A stretch of DNA of 64,000 nucleotides from Lepus europaeus (GCF_033115175.1 NC_084843.1:54352474-54416473), one strand, 5' to 3'; shown: positions 1-11,252, counted from the first letter of the stretch. Numbers and translations: made by a program. Notes: generated by a model from the sequence alone, not told the origin.

Positions 1-362
1 CAGCTTTTGCCAATCTGGATTAATCACAGGCAATATGGACATTCTAACTAGACAGGTTGATTAATAGGCTAAAGATCCTTTCACTTGCCTTGTCCTCAGC
101 ATGAAATACAAGTCTTATACAGAAGTCCACTGAAAACACAAAACCCAATGACCCGCCCGAAGGGCCCTTCATTCTAAGAGACCTCATGCCTAATTCTATA
201 TTAAGTGGAAAATAGAGGAGCTATGACTCTCAAGGAGTTTTTTTTTAGTATTATATTTGTGGAAGATTTTAATCCTATTTTAGGTCAAAGTATATTCTTT
301 ATATACATAAATATATGTAGTATCTTACCAAAATAAATTCTAGGATATATGTCTTACTTTAT
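1..362. other. Flanking single-copy-looking DNA
   Basis: Left flank of the first L1. AT-rich, with no frame, repeat or site that I recognise. Confidence 0.5.
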
Positions 363-376
363 TCTCTTCATTTTCT
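363..376. repeat. Left target-site duplication of the L1
   Basis: The 14 bases TCTCTTCATTTTCT lie directly before the poly(T) that is the L1 poly(A) tail on the minus strand. The same 14 bases occur at 6983-6996, at the other end of the element. This brackets the whole L1, including its inverted part, as one insertion. Confidence 0.85.
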
Positions 377-2897
377 TTTCTTTTTTTTTTTTTAACTTTT
401 ATTTAATGAATATAAATTTCCAGTATACAGCTTATGGATTACAATGGCTTCCCCTTCCCATAACTTCCCTCCTACCCGCAACCCTCCCCTCTCCCGCTCC
501 CTCTCCCCTTCCATTCACATCAAGATTCATTTTCAATTCTATTTATATACAGAAGATCAATTTAGTATAAAATACTTCAACAGTTTGCACCCACATAGCA
601 ACACAAAGTGAAACATACTGTTTGAGTACTAGTTATAGCATTAAATCAAAATGTACAGTACATCAAGGACAGAGATCCCACATCAGGAGCAAGCGCACAG
701 TGGCTCCTGTTGTTGACCCAACAAATTGACACTCTAGTTTATGGCGCCAGTAACCACCCTAGGCTGTCGTCATGAGTTGCCAAGGCTATGGAAGCCTTCC
801 AAGTTCCCTGACTCTGATCATATTTAGACAAGGTCATAAAAGACAGGGTGAGGATAGTAACCAATGATCCTAAGAGTGGCCTTAACCAGGTCTGAACAAT
901 TATACAGCATTAAGTGGGGAAGAGGACCATCAGTACACACAGGTTGGGAGTAGAGCCATTGGTGGTAGAGTAGAGGTTATGATTACAAAGGAATGAGGCT
1001 CAAGTGCACTAGACAGGGTCTAGAACAAAGGACAGAGTCATTATTAGAGGAGCTAAGAAAGGTGCTGTCTAAGCTACAAGTAATTTTTCTGATTGAGAGG
1101 CAAATAGAACCTGATAGAAGGGGCTTGATAATAATCTGTTGGGTTTTAGGCCTTGTAAGTTAAGAGGCTCAGACCTATCTATCTCTTCACATGGGGTATA
1201 TCCTAAGGGAGGTGTGAACCTCCTAGAGGAAGGCACTCTGTTGACTTTCATTACTTGGCTGGCCTGGGAGGAGAGCTGGCCAGGTAAAGGCAGGTGGCAT
1301 CTCTAACAAGAAATTTACAGTTCTGCCTGCAATGTTGCTGACCCTACTTGACCATACCCTCAGCTGCAGTGGTCACTTTGGAAGTTGGGCTGAGTGAAGG
1401 GCTTTTCAGCTTGGAGCCAATAAGATCTGTGGCTCTGACCTGGGCATCCTTCGATTCCAGGGCAGGTCCATTTCCAGTGATCCAACTCTTGGCAGAGCTG
1501 CCAGGGCTCTTCACAAGCTGACTTCTGCTGAAGCCCAGGCTTACCACATTGAAAGCCACTGCAGTGGACTGGCCTGTTGGGTCTCCTTGAGGGCAGATCA
1601 CTGCACAGATCAGCCATTAATAGGCCTGCCACCCATTGCTTCTGATGCCGAGCTTTCTTTTCCTCCTGGTTTGTGTTAAAGCAGACCAGAGGATGCAAGT
1701 CAAGGGAGTGCCCGTGTCCCATCTTTAATCTTCGGTGGCCTGAACTACAAGTCTATAGTCACAGGCATGTTCTGTAGTAGTTTTTCTAAGGTAGACAATG
1801 CCCATGAGGAAAATTATATTCTCACTTTAAAACTTTCTTTCCCTTTGGTCTGAAAGGGAGGTTTTTTTTTTTTCTACTTATTGTATACTTCGCTAATGGC
1901 GATGTGAATCTCGCTATGAGATTATTAGTTAAGTTCTTATTTTGGCTATGCTATTACAGAAAAATGTCAGCCATCTCTTATAAGGTCTAAAGATTAAATT
2001 GTGCGTCCCACAGATTCCTTCATAATAGAATTAGTTCCCTACCTTGAAGAGAATAGAGAAGTGAAAGAACAAGTTGGGCTTAGAATAGAGAAATGAGGGA
2101 GCAAGTCCTAGATCACTTGCTGACAATAGCAATATTACATGAATACTTAGCAAACCGTTTCAACCCTTAGATAAGAACTTAATAAAACATTTACCGGAAG
2201 GTCCAATGCCTTCTATAAATTTTAAGAATCATGTATTTGAAAACACGTCTTAAATATCTAACATGGTGTAGTTTGTTTAACCAGTAAACTTAAGCACAAC
2301 CATATAAAATGTTTTTAGTTTCTTTCTACCAACAAGTTTAAAACATATGATACACAGATTCAGGTCATACAAATTAAAATGTATCTTTGATTGATTTTAG
2401 CAGCTTAAATTTATGGACAATCTTATCTAAAAGCCATTTAAAATAAAACTCTTAATAAAATTTCCCCCTGTGGACATACAATATGTACGCACATATAACA
2501 TAGCATAATAGACCAATATCAAAATCCAAAATATCTGGTTGAAATAAGATTCCTTAAAATCATGACATAACATAGACCAAATCTGATCATTGTTACAAGG
2601 TGATTATTCAAGTCTTTGAAAATAAGCACATAGTTAAATAACCCATAGCTCTTCATCTCCTCCCTCTCTTTTTCCACTCTTAGATTTAACAGGGATCACT
2701 TTTCAGTTAAAATTTAAACACCTAAGAATAATTGTGTGTTAATTACTGAGTTCAACCAATAGTACTAGAACCACAACAACAACAACAAATACTAAAAGGG
2801 ATAAAGTATTACATTGTACATCTAAAGTCAGGACAGGAGCTGATCAGTTCATTGTTGCTTATAGTCCATTTCACTTAACAGGTTTCCCCTTTGGCAC
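377..2897 (-). other. L1 3' UTR, long variant
   Basis: About 2.5 kb between the ORF2 stop side and the poly(A) tail. Bases 377 to about 840 and about 2650 to 2897 match the L1 at 16.3-17.6 kb by eye, but roughly 840-2650 does not. This copy therefore has a different and longer middle section. The last 150 bases are strongly G-rich on the element's sense strand (C runs on + at 450-520), a feature known of mammalian L1 3' UTRs. Bases 1811-2540 are repeated inverted at 8252-8981. No long open frame of interest lies inside it. Confidence 0.75.
1811..2540 (-). repeat. Inverted repeat arm 1 (inside L1 3' UTR)
   Basis: Reverse complement of 8252-8981. I aligned it line by line. From about 1811 to 2527 I see one substitution (in the 'GTATAC' neighbourhood near 1884) and one base of difference in a poly(T)/poly(A) run (12 versus 13). 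There are a few mismatches in the last dozen bases near 2530. Flanking bases on both sides do not match, so the arm has definite ends. It lies within the variable middle of the L1 3' UTR. Confidence 0.9.
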
Positions 2898-5800
2898 TCA
2901 ATTGTCACCGATCAGGGAAAACAAATGATATTTTTCTCTTTGGGACTGGCTTAATTCACTCAGCATGATGTTTTCCAGATTGCTCCATCTTGTTGCAAAT
3001 GACTGGGTTTCGTTGTTTCTTACTGCTGTATAGTATTCTATGGAGTACATGTCCCATAATTTCTTTATCCAGTCTACTGTTGATGGGCATTTAGGTTGGT
3101 TCCAGGTCTTAGCTATTGTGAATTGAGCTGCAATAAACATTAATGTGCAGATGGCTTTTTTATTTGCCAAATTAATTTCCTTTGGGTAAATTCCAAGGAG
3201 TGGGATGGCTGGGTTGTATGGTAGGGTTATGTTCAGGTTTCTGAGGAATCTCCAGACAGACTTCCATAGTGGCTTAACCAGTTTGCATTCCCACCAACAG
3301 TGAGTTAGTGTCCCTTTTTCCCCACATCCTCTCCAGCATCTATTGTTGGTAGATTTCTGAATGTGAGCCATTCTAACCGGGGTGAGATGGAACCTCATTG
3401 TGGTTTTGATTTGCATTTCTCTGATTGCTAGTGATCTTGAACATTTTTTCATGTGTCTGTTGGCCATTTGGATTTCCTCTTTCGAAAAATGTCTATTGAG
3501 GTCCTTGGCCCATCTCTTAAGTGGGTTGTTTGTTTTGTTGTTGTGGATTTTCTTGATTTCTTTGTAGATTCTGGTTATCAATCCTTTATCTGTAGTATAG
3601 TTTGCGAATATTTTTTCCCATTCTGTTGGTTGCCTCTTCACTTTCCTGTTTCTTTTGAAGTACAGAAACTTCTCAATTTGATACAATCCCAAATGTTAAT
3701 TTTGGTTTTGACTGCTTGTGCTGTTGGAGTATTTTCCAGGAAGTCTTTGCCTGTGCCAATATCTTGCAGGGTTTCTCCAATGCTCTCTAATAATTTGATG
3801 GTTTCGGGTCGTAGATTTAAGTCTTTAATCCATGTTGAGTGAATTTTTGTGTAAGGTGATAGGTATGGGTCTTGCTTCAAGCTTCTGCACGTGGAAATCC
3901 AATTTTCCCAGCACCATTTATTGAATAGACTGTCCTTATTCCAGGGATTAGATTTGGATCTTTGGTCAAATATAAGTTGGCTGTAGATGTTTGGATTGAT
4001 TTCTGGTGTTTCTATTCTGTTCCATTGGTCTATCCATCTGTTTCTGTACCAGTACCATGCTGTTTTGATAACAACTGCCCTGTAGTATGTCCTGAAATCA
4101 GGTATTGTGATGCCTCCGGCTTTGTTTTTGTTGTACAGGATTGCTTTGGCTATTCGAGGTCTTCTGTGTCTCCATATGAATTTCAGCATCATTTTTTCCA
4201 GATCTGAGAAGAAGGTCTTCGGGATCTTGATGGGTATTGCTTTGAATGTATAAATTGCTTTTGGGAGAATAGACATTTTGATGATATTGATTCTTCCAAT
4301 CCATGAGCATGGAAGATTTCTCCATTTTTTTGTATCCTCTTCTATTTCTTTCTGTAAGGTTTTGTAGTTTTCATCGTAGAGATCTTTAACGTCTTTGGTT
4401 AAGTTTATTCCAAGGTATTTGATTGTTTTTGTAGCTATTGTGAATGGGATTGATTTTAGAAGTTCTTCCTCAGCCGTGGCATTGCCTGTGTATACAAAGG
4501 CTGTTGATTTTTGTGCATTGATTTTATATCCTGCTACTTTGCCAAACTCTTCGATGAGTTCCAGTAGTCTCTTAGTAGAGTTCTTTGGGTCCCCTAAATA
4601 AAGAATCATATCATCTGCAAAGAGGGATAGTTTGAGTTCGTCCTTCCCAATTTGTATCCCTTTAATTTCTTTTTCTTGCCTAATAGCTCTGGCCAAAACT
4701 TCCAGAACTATATTGAATAGCAGTGGTGAGAGAGGGCATCCCTGTCTGGTACCTGATTTCAGTGGAAATGCTTCCAACTTTTCCCCATTCAATAGGATGT
4801 TGGCCGTGGGTTTTTCATATATTGCTTTGATTGTATTAAGGAATGTTCCTTCCATACCCAGTTTGCTTAGAGTTTTCATCATGAAAGGGTGTTGTATTTT
4901 ATCAAATGCTTTCTCTGCGTCTATTGAGAGAATCATATGGTTTTTCTTCTGCAGTCTGTTAATGTAGTGTATTACGTTGATTGTTTTGCGAATGTTGAAC
5001 CATCCCTGCATACCGGGGATGAATCCCACTTGGTCTGGGTGGATGATCTTTCTGATGTGTTGTTGCATTCTATTGGCCAGAATTTTATTGAGTATTTTTG
5101 CATCTATGTTCATCAGGGATATTGGTCTGTAATTCTCTTTCAATGTTGCGTCTCTTTCTGGCTTAGGAATTAAGGTGATGGTGGCTTCATAGAAAGAATT
5201 TGGGAGGATTCCCTCTTTTTCGATTGCTCTGAATAGTTTGAGAAGAATTGGAGTTAGTTCTTCTCTAAATGTCTGGTAGAACTCAGCAGTGAATCCATCT
5301 GGTCCTGGGCTTTTCTTTGTTGGGAGGGCCTTTATTACTGTTTCAATTTCTGTGTCAGTTATTGGTCTGTTTAGGTTTTCTATGTCTTCCTGGCTCAATT
5401 TAGGGAGGTTGTATGTGTCTAAGAATCTGTCCATTTCTGATAGATTTCCCTGTTTGCTGGCATACAAGTCCTTGTAGTAATTTCTGATGATTCTTTTTAT
5501 TTCTGTGGCGTCTGTTGTTACGTTTCCCATTTCATCTCTGATCCTATTGATTTGGGTCTTTTCTCTTCTTTTTTTAGTTAGTTGGGCCAATGGGGTGTCA
5601 ATTTTGTTTATTTTTTCAAAAAACCAGCTCCTCGTTTGGCTGATTTTTTGTAATGTTTTTTTGGATTCAATCCTGTTGATTTCTTCTCTGATTTTAATTA
5701 TTTCTCTTCTCCTACTGGGTTTGGGTTTGGTTTGCTGCAGATTTTCTAGATCCTTGAGATGACTTGAAAGCTCATCTATTTGGTGCCTCTCCAATTTCTT

Positions 5801-6275
5801 GATGTAGGCACCTATTGATATAAACTTTCCTCTTAACACTGCTTTTGTTGTATCCCATAGGTTTTGGTATGTTGTGCTGTTTTCCTCATTTACTTCCAGA
5901 AAATTTTTGATTTCTCTTTTAATTTCTTCTATGACCCATTGTTCATTCAGGAGCATGTTGTCCAATCTCCATGTGTTTGCACGTGCTCTAGGGATTCCTG
6001 AGTTGCCAATTTCCAATTTCATTCCTTTGTGGTCTGAGAAGCTGCATGGTATGATTCTAATTCTTTTGAATTTGCTGAGACTTGCTTTATGGCCTAGTAT
6101 GTGGTCAATCCTAGAGAGGGTTCCATGTACTGCTGAGAAGAATGTAAAGTCCTTAGATGTAGGATGAAATGTTCTGTAGATATCTGTTAGATCCATTTGG
6201 GCTATAGTGTCATTTAAATCTACTGTCTCCTTGTTGATCTTCTGTCCTGTTGATCTGTCTATCTCTGAGAGTGGA
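2898..6275 (-). pseudogene. L1 ORF2 (endonuclease/reverse transcriptase), truncated and frameshifted
   Basis: ORF2 makes the L1 endonuclease and reverse transcriptase that nick the target and copy L1 RNA in place. The upstream frame (stop at 3638) enters L1-like sequence at '[14 protein letters not shown]', in the second half of the endonuclease, and keeps the '[10 protein letters not shown]' segment with its SDH motif. The RT domain follows, with 'FADD' at 4610-4621 (about residues 561-564 of the 887-aa frame). The frame is broken near 3640-3690 and continues in another frame (2898-3692). That part holds the C-terminal Cys/His cluster CWRGC...HCWWEC at about 3278-3345. The N-terminal endonuclease residues are missing because of the inversion breakpoint near 6275, so the product could not be functional. 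Identification is very secure; the exact indel base is not resolved. Confidence 0.93.
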
Positions 6276-6746
6276 CCAGGTGCCATTTTGACATACGTCA
6301 TAAGCAGGACGACCTCAGGTCTGCACTGGCCCTGAGCCTAGCAGAAAAACCTGACTCTGGGGGGAGGGGTGAAATAACAGGAGATTAGCATCTAACTTAG
6401 CAACCCAGTGGGAGATTTCAGGAGAATTGGAGCCCACACTGAGGGCAGCAGAGATTGCCTGTGTGGTCCGTGGGAAAGAGCTTCCGATCTCTGGCTCCTG
6501 TGGGTATATCATTTGCCTGCTAACTACCTCCAATTAAGTTCAGCTGTGCGGAATTACTTCCCTTTTGAATCAAAAAAGAGAGAGATTTACCACACCTAAC
6601 CTGGGAGTGTCATCTTTGACACACCCTCAGCCCTGAGAAACCAAACACAGCTCTCAGTCCATGCTCATCTCAAGTCTCTAAGGCACCACTGAAAGCAGAC
6701 AGTACACTTAATATAGAGCCATAGTGTAACAAGAAAAAACACCACA
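6276..6746 (+). other. Inverted L1 5' UTR fragment
   Basis: Plus-strand segment between the inversion point near 6275 and the ORF1 start. It is L1 5' leader sequence by position, being directly upstream of recognisable ORF1. It lies head-to-head with the minus-strand ORF2 because of twin priming. Nothing in it is coding. Whether it retains promoter activity cannot be told from the sequence. Confidence 0.7.
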
Positions 6747-6982
6747 GTGAAGAAACCAAATATCTCCAACGTGCCAAACAACAAACGCAAAAACCAAGCT
6801 AACAAGAACAAGGAAGACACTATGACACCCCCAAATGAAAAAGACACCCCAATTCAAGATTATGAAGATGAGGAGATTGAAGAAATACAAGAAACAGATC
6901 TCAAAAAATTGATAAGAACATTAAGAAGTTCTCAAAAACAAATTCTTGAACTACAGAAATCCCTAATGGACAAGGTAGAAAA
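6747..6982 (+). pseudogene. L1 ORF1 N-terminal fragment
   Basis: About 78 codons open on the plus strand, starting 'KKPNISNVPNNKRKNQANKN' after a first codon that reads GTG. ORF1 encodes the L1 RNA-binding coiled-coil protein. The visible part is a Lys/Asn-rich start, an acidic stretch (YEDEEIEEIQE) and the beginning of the heptad-rich coiled coil (LKKLIRTLRSSQKQILELQ). It stops at the target-site duplication, so the coiled coil, RRM and C-terminal domain are absent. The GTG in place of the expected ATG suggests a point change in this copy. Confidence 0.85.
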
Positions 6983-6996
6983 TCTCTTCATTTTCT
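6983..6996. repeat. Right target-site duplication of the L1
   Basis: TCTCTTCATTTTCT, identical to 363-376, directly after the inverted ORF1 fragment. Confidence 0.85.
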
Positions 6997-7681
6997 ATTG
7001 AGCATTAATATTGTTTCTGTAATGGGCTTCTGTTCTACTTACACTTAGAGATCAGAATTTGAAGAGAATATGGTATAATCTTGTATCATTCAATTCCAAT
7101 CAGCATTTAGCCCAGGAAAAATCACTAGGAAAGTCAATTTTAGGCCATTCTAACTGAGTAATAAAGAGTGATGATCTCATCATTTAACTTCTAATTATCT
7201 CCCTAGGAAATGAGGTCAAGGAAGTTGAGTAAGAAAACCACAATAGGAAGATACACTCCTTGACTTCACATTACCCTGTCTTCAGCCAGCCTAATCAAAT
7301 GAGATTAAGTTCCAGAAAGGTGGTGGCTAAGACAGAACTAGAAAGAACTACTGCTAATCACCTTTATGTTGTGAAGGCTGTTCAAAATTGATATACTCGT
7401 CATTATTCTACCTTGCCTTTCTGTATAAACTGAAATCCTGGCCTAAATGAACATCTATAGCTCTTGTCTGGGTACTCTAGTAGAGCAGATAATCTTTTCT
7501 AGAACGTTCTGCCACAGCAATATTTCCTCATTTCCATATTGTTTGCCAGAAACTTGCCCATATCCCCATATTCTCCTTAAGACTTTATTTTCCATCCTCC
7601 TGATGGACTCGATGAGAAGAAAATGGTGGGTATGGTGCTTTGAAGCTTTCAGTGATAACTCATAACAGATAAAATGGCAGA
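6997..7681. other. Single-copy-looking DNA
   Basis: Non-repetitive by eye. Frames of up to about 90 codons on either strand show no domain or family likeness. Confidence 0.45.
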
Positions 7682-7989
7682 GCCAACACTGTGGTGTAGC
7701 GGGTAAAGCCATCGCCTGCACTGCTGGCATCCCATGTGGGTGTCAGTTCAAGTCCCAGCTGCTCCAATTCCGAACCAGTTCTCTGCGATGGCCTGGGAAA
7801 GCAGTAGAGGTTGGCCCAAGTCCCTGGGCTCCTGCAACTGCGTGGGAGACCTGGAAGAAGCTCCTGGCTCCTGGCTTCAGATTGGCACAGCTCCAGCCAT
7901 TGAGGCCAATTGGGGAGTGAACCAACTGATGGAAGCCCTATCTCTGCCTCCTCTTCTCTGTGTAACTCTTTTAATTAAAAAAAAGATAA
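7682..7989 (+). mobile_element. C-repeat SINE
   Basis: Older C-type copy: 'GCCAACACTGTGGTGTAGCGGG' type head, B-box-like 'GTTCAAGTCCC', the 'GGAGTGAACCAAC' block, a short CT-rich part and an A-rich tail ending near 7989. The possible flanking duplication is weak. Confidence 0.85.
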
Positions 7990-8077
7990 TGTAGCTTCTG
8001 TTCGGCTGTCTCTGATTACTTTCCCTTTTAACCTAATCATCATGATGTGAGGAAGCCAAATGAGTTCACATAGACAC

Positions 8078-8251
8078 ACACACACACATTAGGAACTGAG
8101 GCTTCTGACCAACAGCCATGGGAGGAGACTGTGAAACAGATACTCCAGCCTAAGTGAAGGCTGTGGATGACCACAGTCCCTATTGAAACATAGGCTGCAA
8201 CTTCACCAGCACCACAAATGGCCACAACAGCAAGAGCTGCGCCAGGCTGCA
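8078..8251 (+). mobile_element. MLT1-type MaLR LTR relic, left part
   Basis: The motif order 'AGGAACTGAGGCTTCTGACCAACAGCCATG', a middle around 'AGCCTAAGTGAAGGCTGTGGATGACCACAG' and 'CTGCAACTTCACCAG' follows the MLT1 LTR pattern (ERVL-MaLR class) with heavy decay. It stops where inverted repeat arm 2 begins. A short piece at 9032-9058 ('GCTAAATTATGCAGTAGTAG') looks like the end of the same LTR, so arm 2 seems to sit inside it. Non-coding. Confidence 0.5.
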
Positions 8252-8981
8252 ACCAGGAATTTTGGATTTTGATATTGGTCTATTATGCTATGTTATATGT
8301 GCGTACATATTGTATGTCCACAGGGGGAAATTTTATTAAGAGTTTTATTTTAAATGGCTTTTAGATAAGATTGTCCATAAATTTAAGCTGCTAAAATCAA
8401 TCAAAGATACATTTTAATTTGTATGACCTGAATCTGTGTATCATATGTTTTAAACTTGTTGGTAGAAAGAAACTAAAAACATTTTATATGGTTGTGCTTA
8501 AGTTTACTGGTTAAACAAACTACACCATGTTAGATATTTAAGACGTGTTTTCAAATACATGATTCTTAAAATTTATAGAAGGCATTGGACCTTCCGGTAA
8601 ATGTTTTATTAAGTTCTTATCTAAGGGTTGAAACGGTTTGCTAAGTATTCATGTAATATTGCTATTGTCAGCAAGTGATCTAGGACTTGCTCCCTCATTT
8701 CTCTATTCTAAGCCCAACTTGTTCTTTCACTTCTCTATTCTCTTCAAGGTAGGGAACTAATTCTATTATGAAGGAATCTGTGGGACGCACAATTTAATCT
8801 TTAGACCTTATAAGAGATGGCTGACATTTTTCTGTAATAGCATAGCCAAAATAAGAACTTAACTAATAATCTCATAGCGAGATTCACATCGCCATTAGCG
8901 AAGTATACAGTAAGTAGAAAAAAAAAAAAACCTCCCTTTCAGACCAAAGGGAAAGAAAGTTTTAAAGTGAGAATATAATTT
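8252..8981 (+). repeat. Inverted repeat arm 2 (L1 3' UTR segment outside the L1)
   Basis: Nearly identical reverse complement of 1811-2540, separated from it by 5711 bases and lying 1.25 kb beyond the L1's own target-site duplication. In L1 sense orientation it reads left to right on +. It has neither the L1 3' terminus nor a poly(A) tail, and no flanking duplication is visible. That argues against an ordinary L1 insertion. The left junction shares 'CAACCAG' (8250-8256) with the L1 sequence at the matching point, possible microhomology. Confidence 0.9.
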
Positions 8982-9031
8982 CTTAGTATCTCACTGGATG
9001 CTGGTGGAGGCTCTTATTTCTACATTCTCCT

Positions 9032-9058
9032 TGCTAAATTATGCAGTAGTAGATAGAC
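9032..9058 (+). mobile_element. Possible MLT1 LTR end fragment
   Basis: 'GCTAAATTATGCAGTAGTAGA' resembles the terminal 'TTATGCAGCAGTAGATAAC' of MLT1-type LTRs. Short, so tentative. Confidence 0.35.
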
Positions 9059-9062
9059 ACTC

Positions 9063-10930
9063 CTATCACAAAATATTAACCTGGAGTGCAGATTCTGGAG
9101 TTGGGATTAGAATGCATACGTGTGATGTTTATCAGAATTTTCTTTGCACTACATTATACTTTTACTCTTAATAATTAACTGAAGCCACTATATTTTGTAA
9201 TCCTTTCTTAGATAATAATAAGTAATTAATGGTTCTTCTTGTTTGGGTTGCAAGAATAGAGACAGGGACCCTTTGACCACAAAGGTAACATAAATTAGGA
9301 CGTAGTAAGGTAACTGCTCAGTGATAGCATTAACAAAACAGTGCACTGAATGACACAGAAGAAACCAGGGCAAAGGAAGTCTCCGTACTGAGCAGAAATA
9401 CAGTATTTCTATAGGAGACCAGAAACAAAATATCTGAAAGGGAAAGCCCCAGGGAGGGTAACAAGAGGAAAAACAGCAACCAAAGGAAGAAAGGGAGGAC
9501 TACTTTCAGGGTATTTTTACATCACTCAAGGAGCCGAGGGAATCAAACTCGGCTGCCAGTGACTGTTCAGGCCATTAACAGGGGTATATGTGTCCAAGAC
9601 CATGGCTTCCTAAGACTTCCCAGCAGAAGTCATTATAGCAGAGAAAGCGAACACGGCTGCCTTATACATTGCAGTTGAAAAGGCAAAGGACATTAAAAAA
9701 AAAATCAGAATTTTGGCAGCATGGGAAGAAGTTATTTTCCGGCTTGGTCATTGTTTCATTCTGTTCGATGACTTGCATGGAAACCCTGTCACATGAGTAC
9801 CAGTGAACTTGCAGAAGAGGTCTCATTATTCCAAAGGCTCTAAGAGGGAAGACTGTGTTGATGGAAGCAGTGCCTAAGTGAGCACTGACTATGGGCAAGC
9901 CATAGTGATGATTTCTGTGAAATTCTGGGTACCATTATGGAAAAGCAAGCAACTTCTGGGTGAAGAATAATAAGGTGATGCCATATTTATCCTTTAAGAA
10001 GTCCCTGAAATCATGTTTCAGAACTCATACCTTTAGAAATATCATCTGTTCAGATGTCGTGTGTATAAAACCTTGCAAATCAACATTAGGACTAATTCCA
10101 CATAAAAAGGAGTGAATATTCACAGAGAAAATTGTGAATAGCCTCAAATCCAACTAAGGTCAGTATTTTTCTCCAAATAAGCCTAAGAAAACTAGTCGCA
10201 TATTCAGAGCTCTTAGGATTTTGAAACTGAAGATACAGGATTACAAACAATGTTTAAAATAACATCTACCATGTCAGATTTAATTTGTTCCAGTCAGTGT
10301 GATGATCATTTGACCCTGCCATCTACCCCATGAAAGTGATAAAATTAATCATAGAAGCTATAGCATAGTATTAAGTAGGTAGATATAGGAGTTCATCTTG
10401 AACCAAACTCCAGATTCTCTGCATTTAACCACCTTCACTGTACTGCATAGTATGCAAGGTATATTTTTTCCTTTAAATTTTTGTTGCTCTTTCAATCTAA
10501 TAAAAATATTAAAGAAATTGAGGTATTACTTTTAATTTACCATTCTGACATTACCTTGTTATTGGCCTTATGTCAGGATACATACTCCAGGAAGAGCTAT
10601 ACAGAAGTAACTGGTCTTAGATTGAAATTGTAGATGGAAGGAGGTCAAAGTGATATAATTTGAGATTGATGAAAAGGAACAGCTAGAAAGAAATGAGAAT
10701 CATTTTGCTACTCTTTTGGAATAGTGCTTATGTTAAGAAAGATTAAGTCAAACCCATAGAAGCAGAGAATCAAATGGTGATTACCTGAAAGAGAGGGGTA
10801 TGAAGATGAAAAGGTCATAGGTCAAAAGGATATCAAACTTCTTATAGATACAGGAATAAGTTCAAGTGACCTATTGTAGAAGATAGTGAAAGGGAGGGCA
10901 ATGTATCATGTTCTTAGAACTGTATATATG
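9063..10930. other. Single-copy-looking DNA
   Basis: About 1.9 kb of AT-rich sequence without a repeat or coding signal that I recognise. The small frames on the minus strand near 9188-9373 and 9662-9898 look like chance. Confidence 0.45.
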
Positions 10931-11252
10931 GGAGCCAGAGCTGTGGTATAGCAAGTTAAGCCTCACATCTACAGCACTAGTATCCCCTATTCAGTGCTAG
11001 TTCGAGGCCTGGTCACTCCACTTCTGATCCATCTCCCCGCTTAATGAGTGTGGGAAAACAGCAGAAGATGGCCCAAGTGCTTGGGCCCTTGCACCATTTG
11101 GGAGACCTGGAAGAAGTTCTTGGTTTCAGCTTTGTCCAGCCCTGGCTGCTGCCACCATCTAGGGAGTGAACCTAGAACCTAGAACCCATCTAGGGAGTGA
11201 AGATCTATTTCTCTGCATTTCAAACAAATAAGTCTTCATAAAAATCTATATA
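10931..11252 (+). mobile_element. C-repeat SINE, old copy
   Basis: Diverged C-type SINE from 'GGAGCCAGAGCTGTGG' to 'AATAAGTCTTCATAAAAATC'. It keeps 'GCAGAAGATGGCCCAAGTGC' and 'GGGAGACCTGGAAGAAG'. A small internal tandem duplication repeats 'CATCTAGGGAGTGAA' around 11156-11202. Confidence 0.8.

Larger units (their letters stand above)
377..6982 (-). mobile_element. Young L1 retrotransposon, 5'-inverted (twin-primed)
   Basis: Rabbit-type L1 of about 6.6 kb inserted on the minus strand. From its 3' end: poly(A) tail (poly(T) from about 377), a long 3' UTR to 2897, and ORF2 from 2898 to about 6275. The orientation then flips, and 6276-6982 carries L1 5' UTR plus the ORF1 start on the plus strand. 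The 14-bp duplication at both outer ends shows a single event. The layout is what twin priming produces: the inverted piece runs from an internal ORF1 priming site at the target junction back to the 5' UTR at the inversion point. The rest of ORF1 and the first part of ORF2 are lost between the two pieces. ORF2 has one long open stretch of 887 codons and one evident frameshift, so the copy looks recent. It cannot move on its own. Confidence 0.93.

Noticed and set aside
3382-6167. Plus-strand frames of 60-130 codons
   Set aside because: Antisense shadows of L1 ORF2.
9532-9554. 7-bp stem AGCCGAG/CTCGGCT, considered as a tRNA-like arm
   Set aside because: No other cloverleaf arms or A/B boxes at the right spacing.
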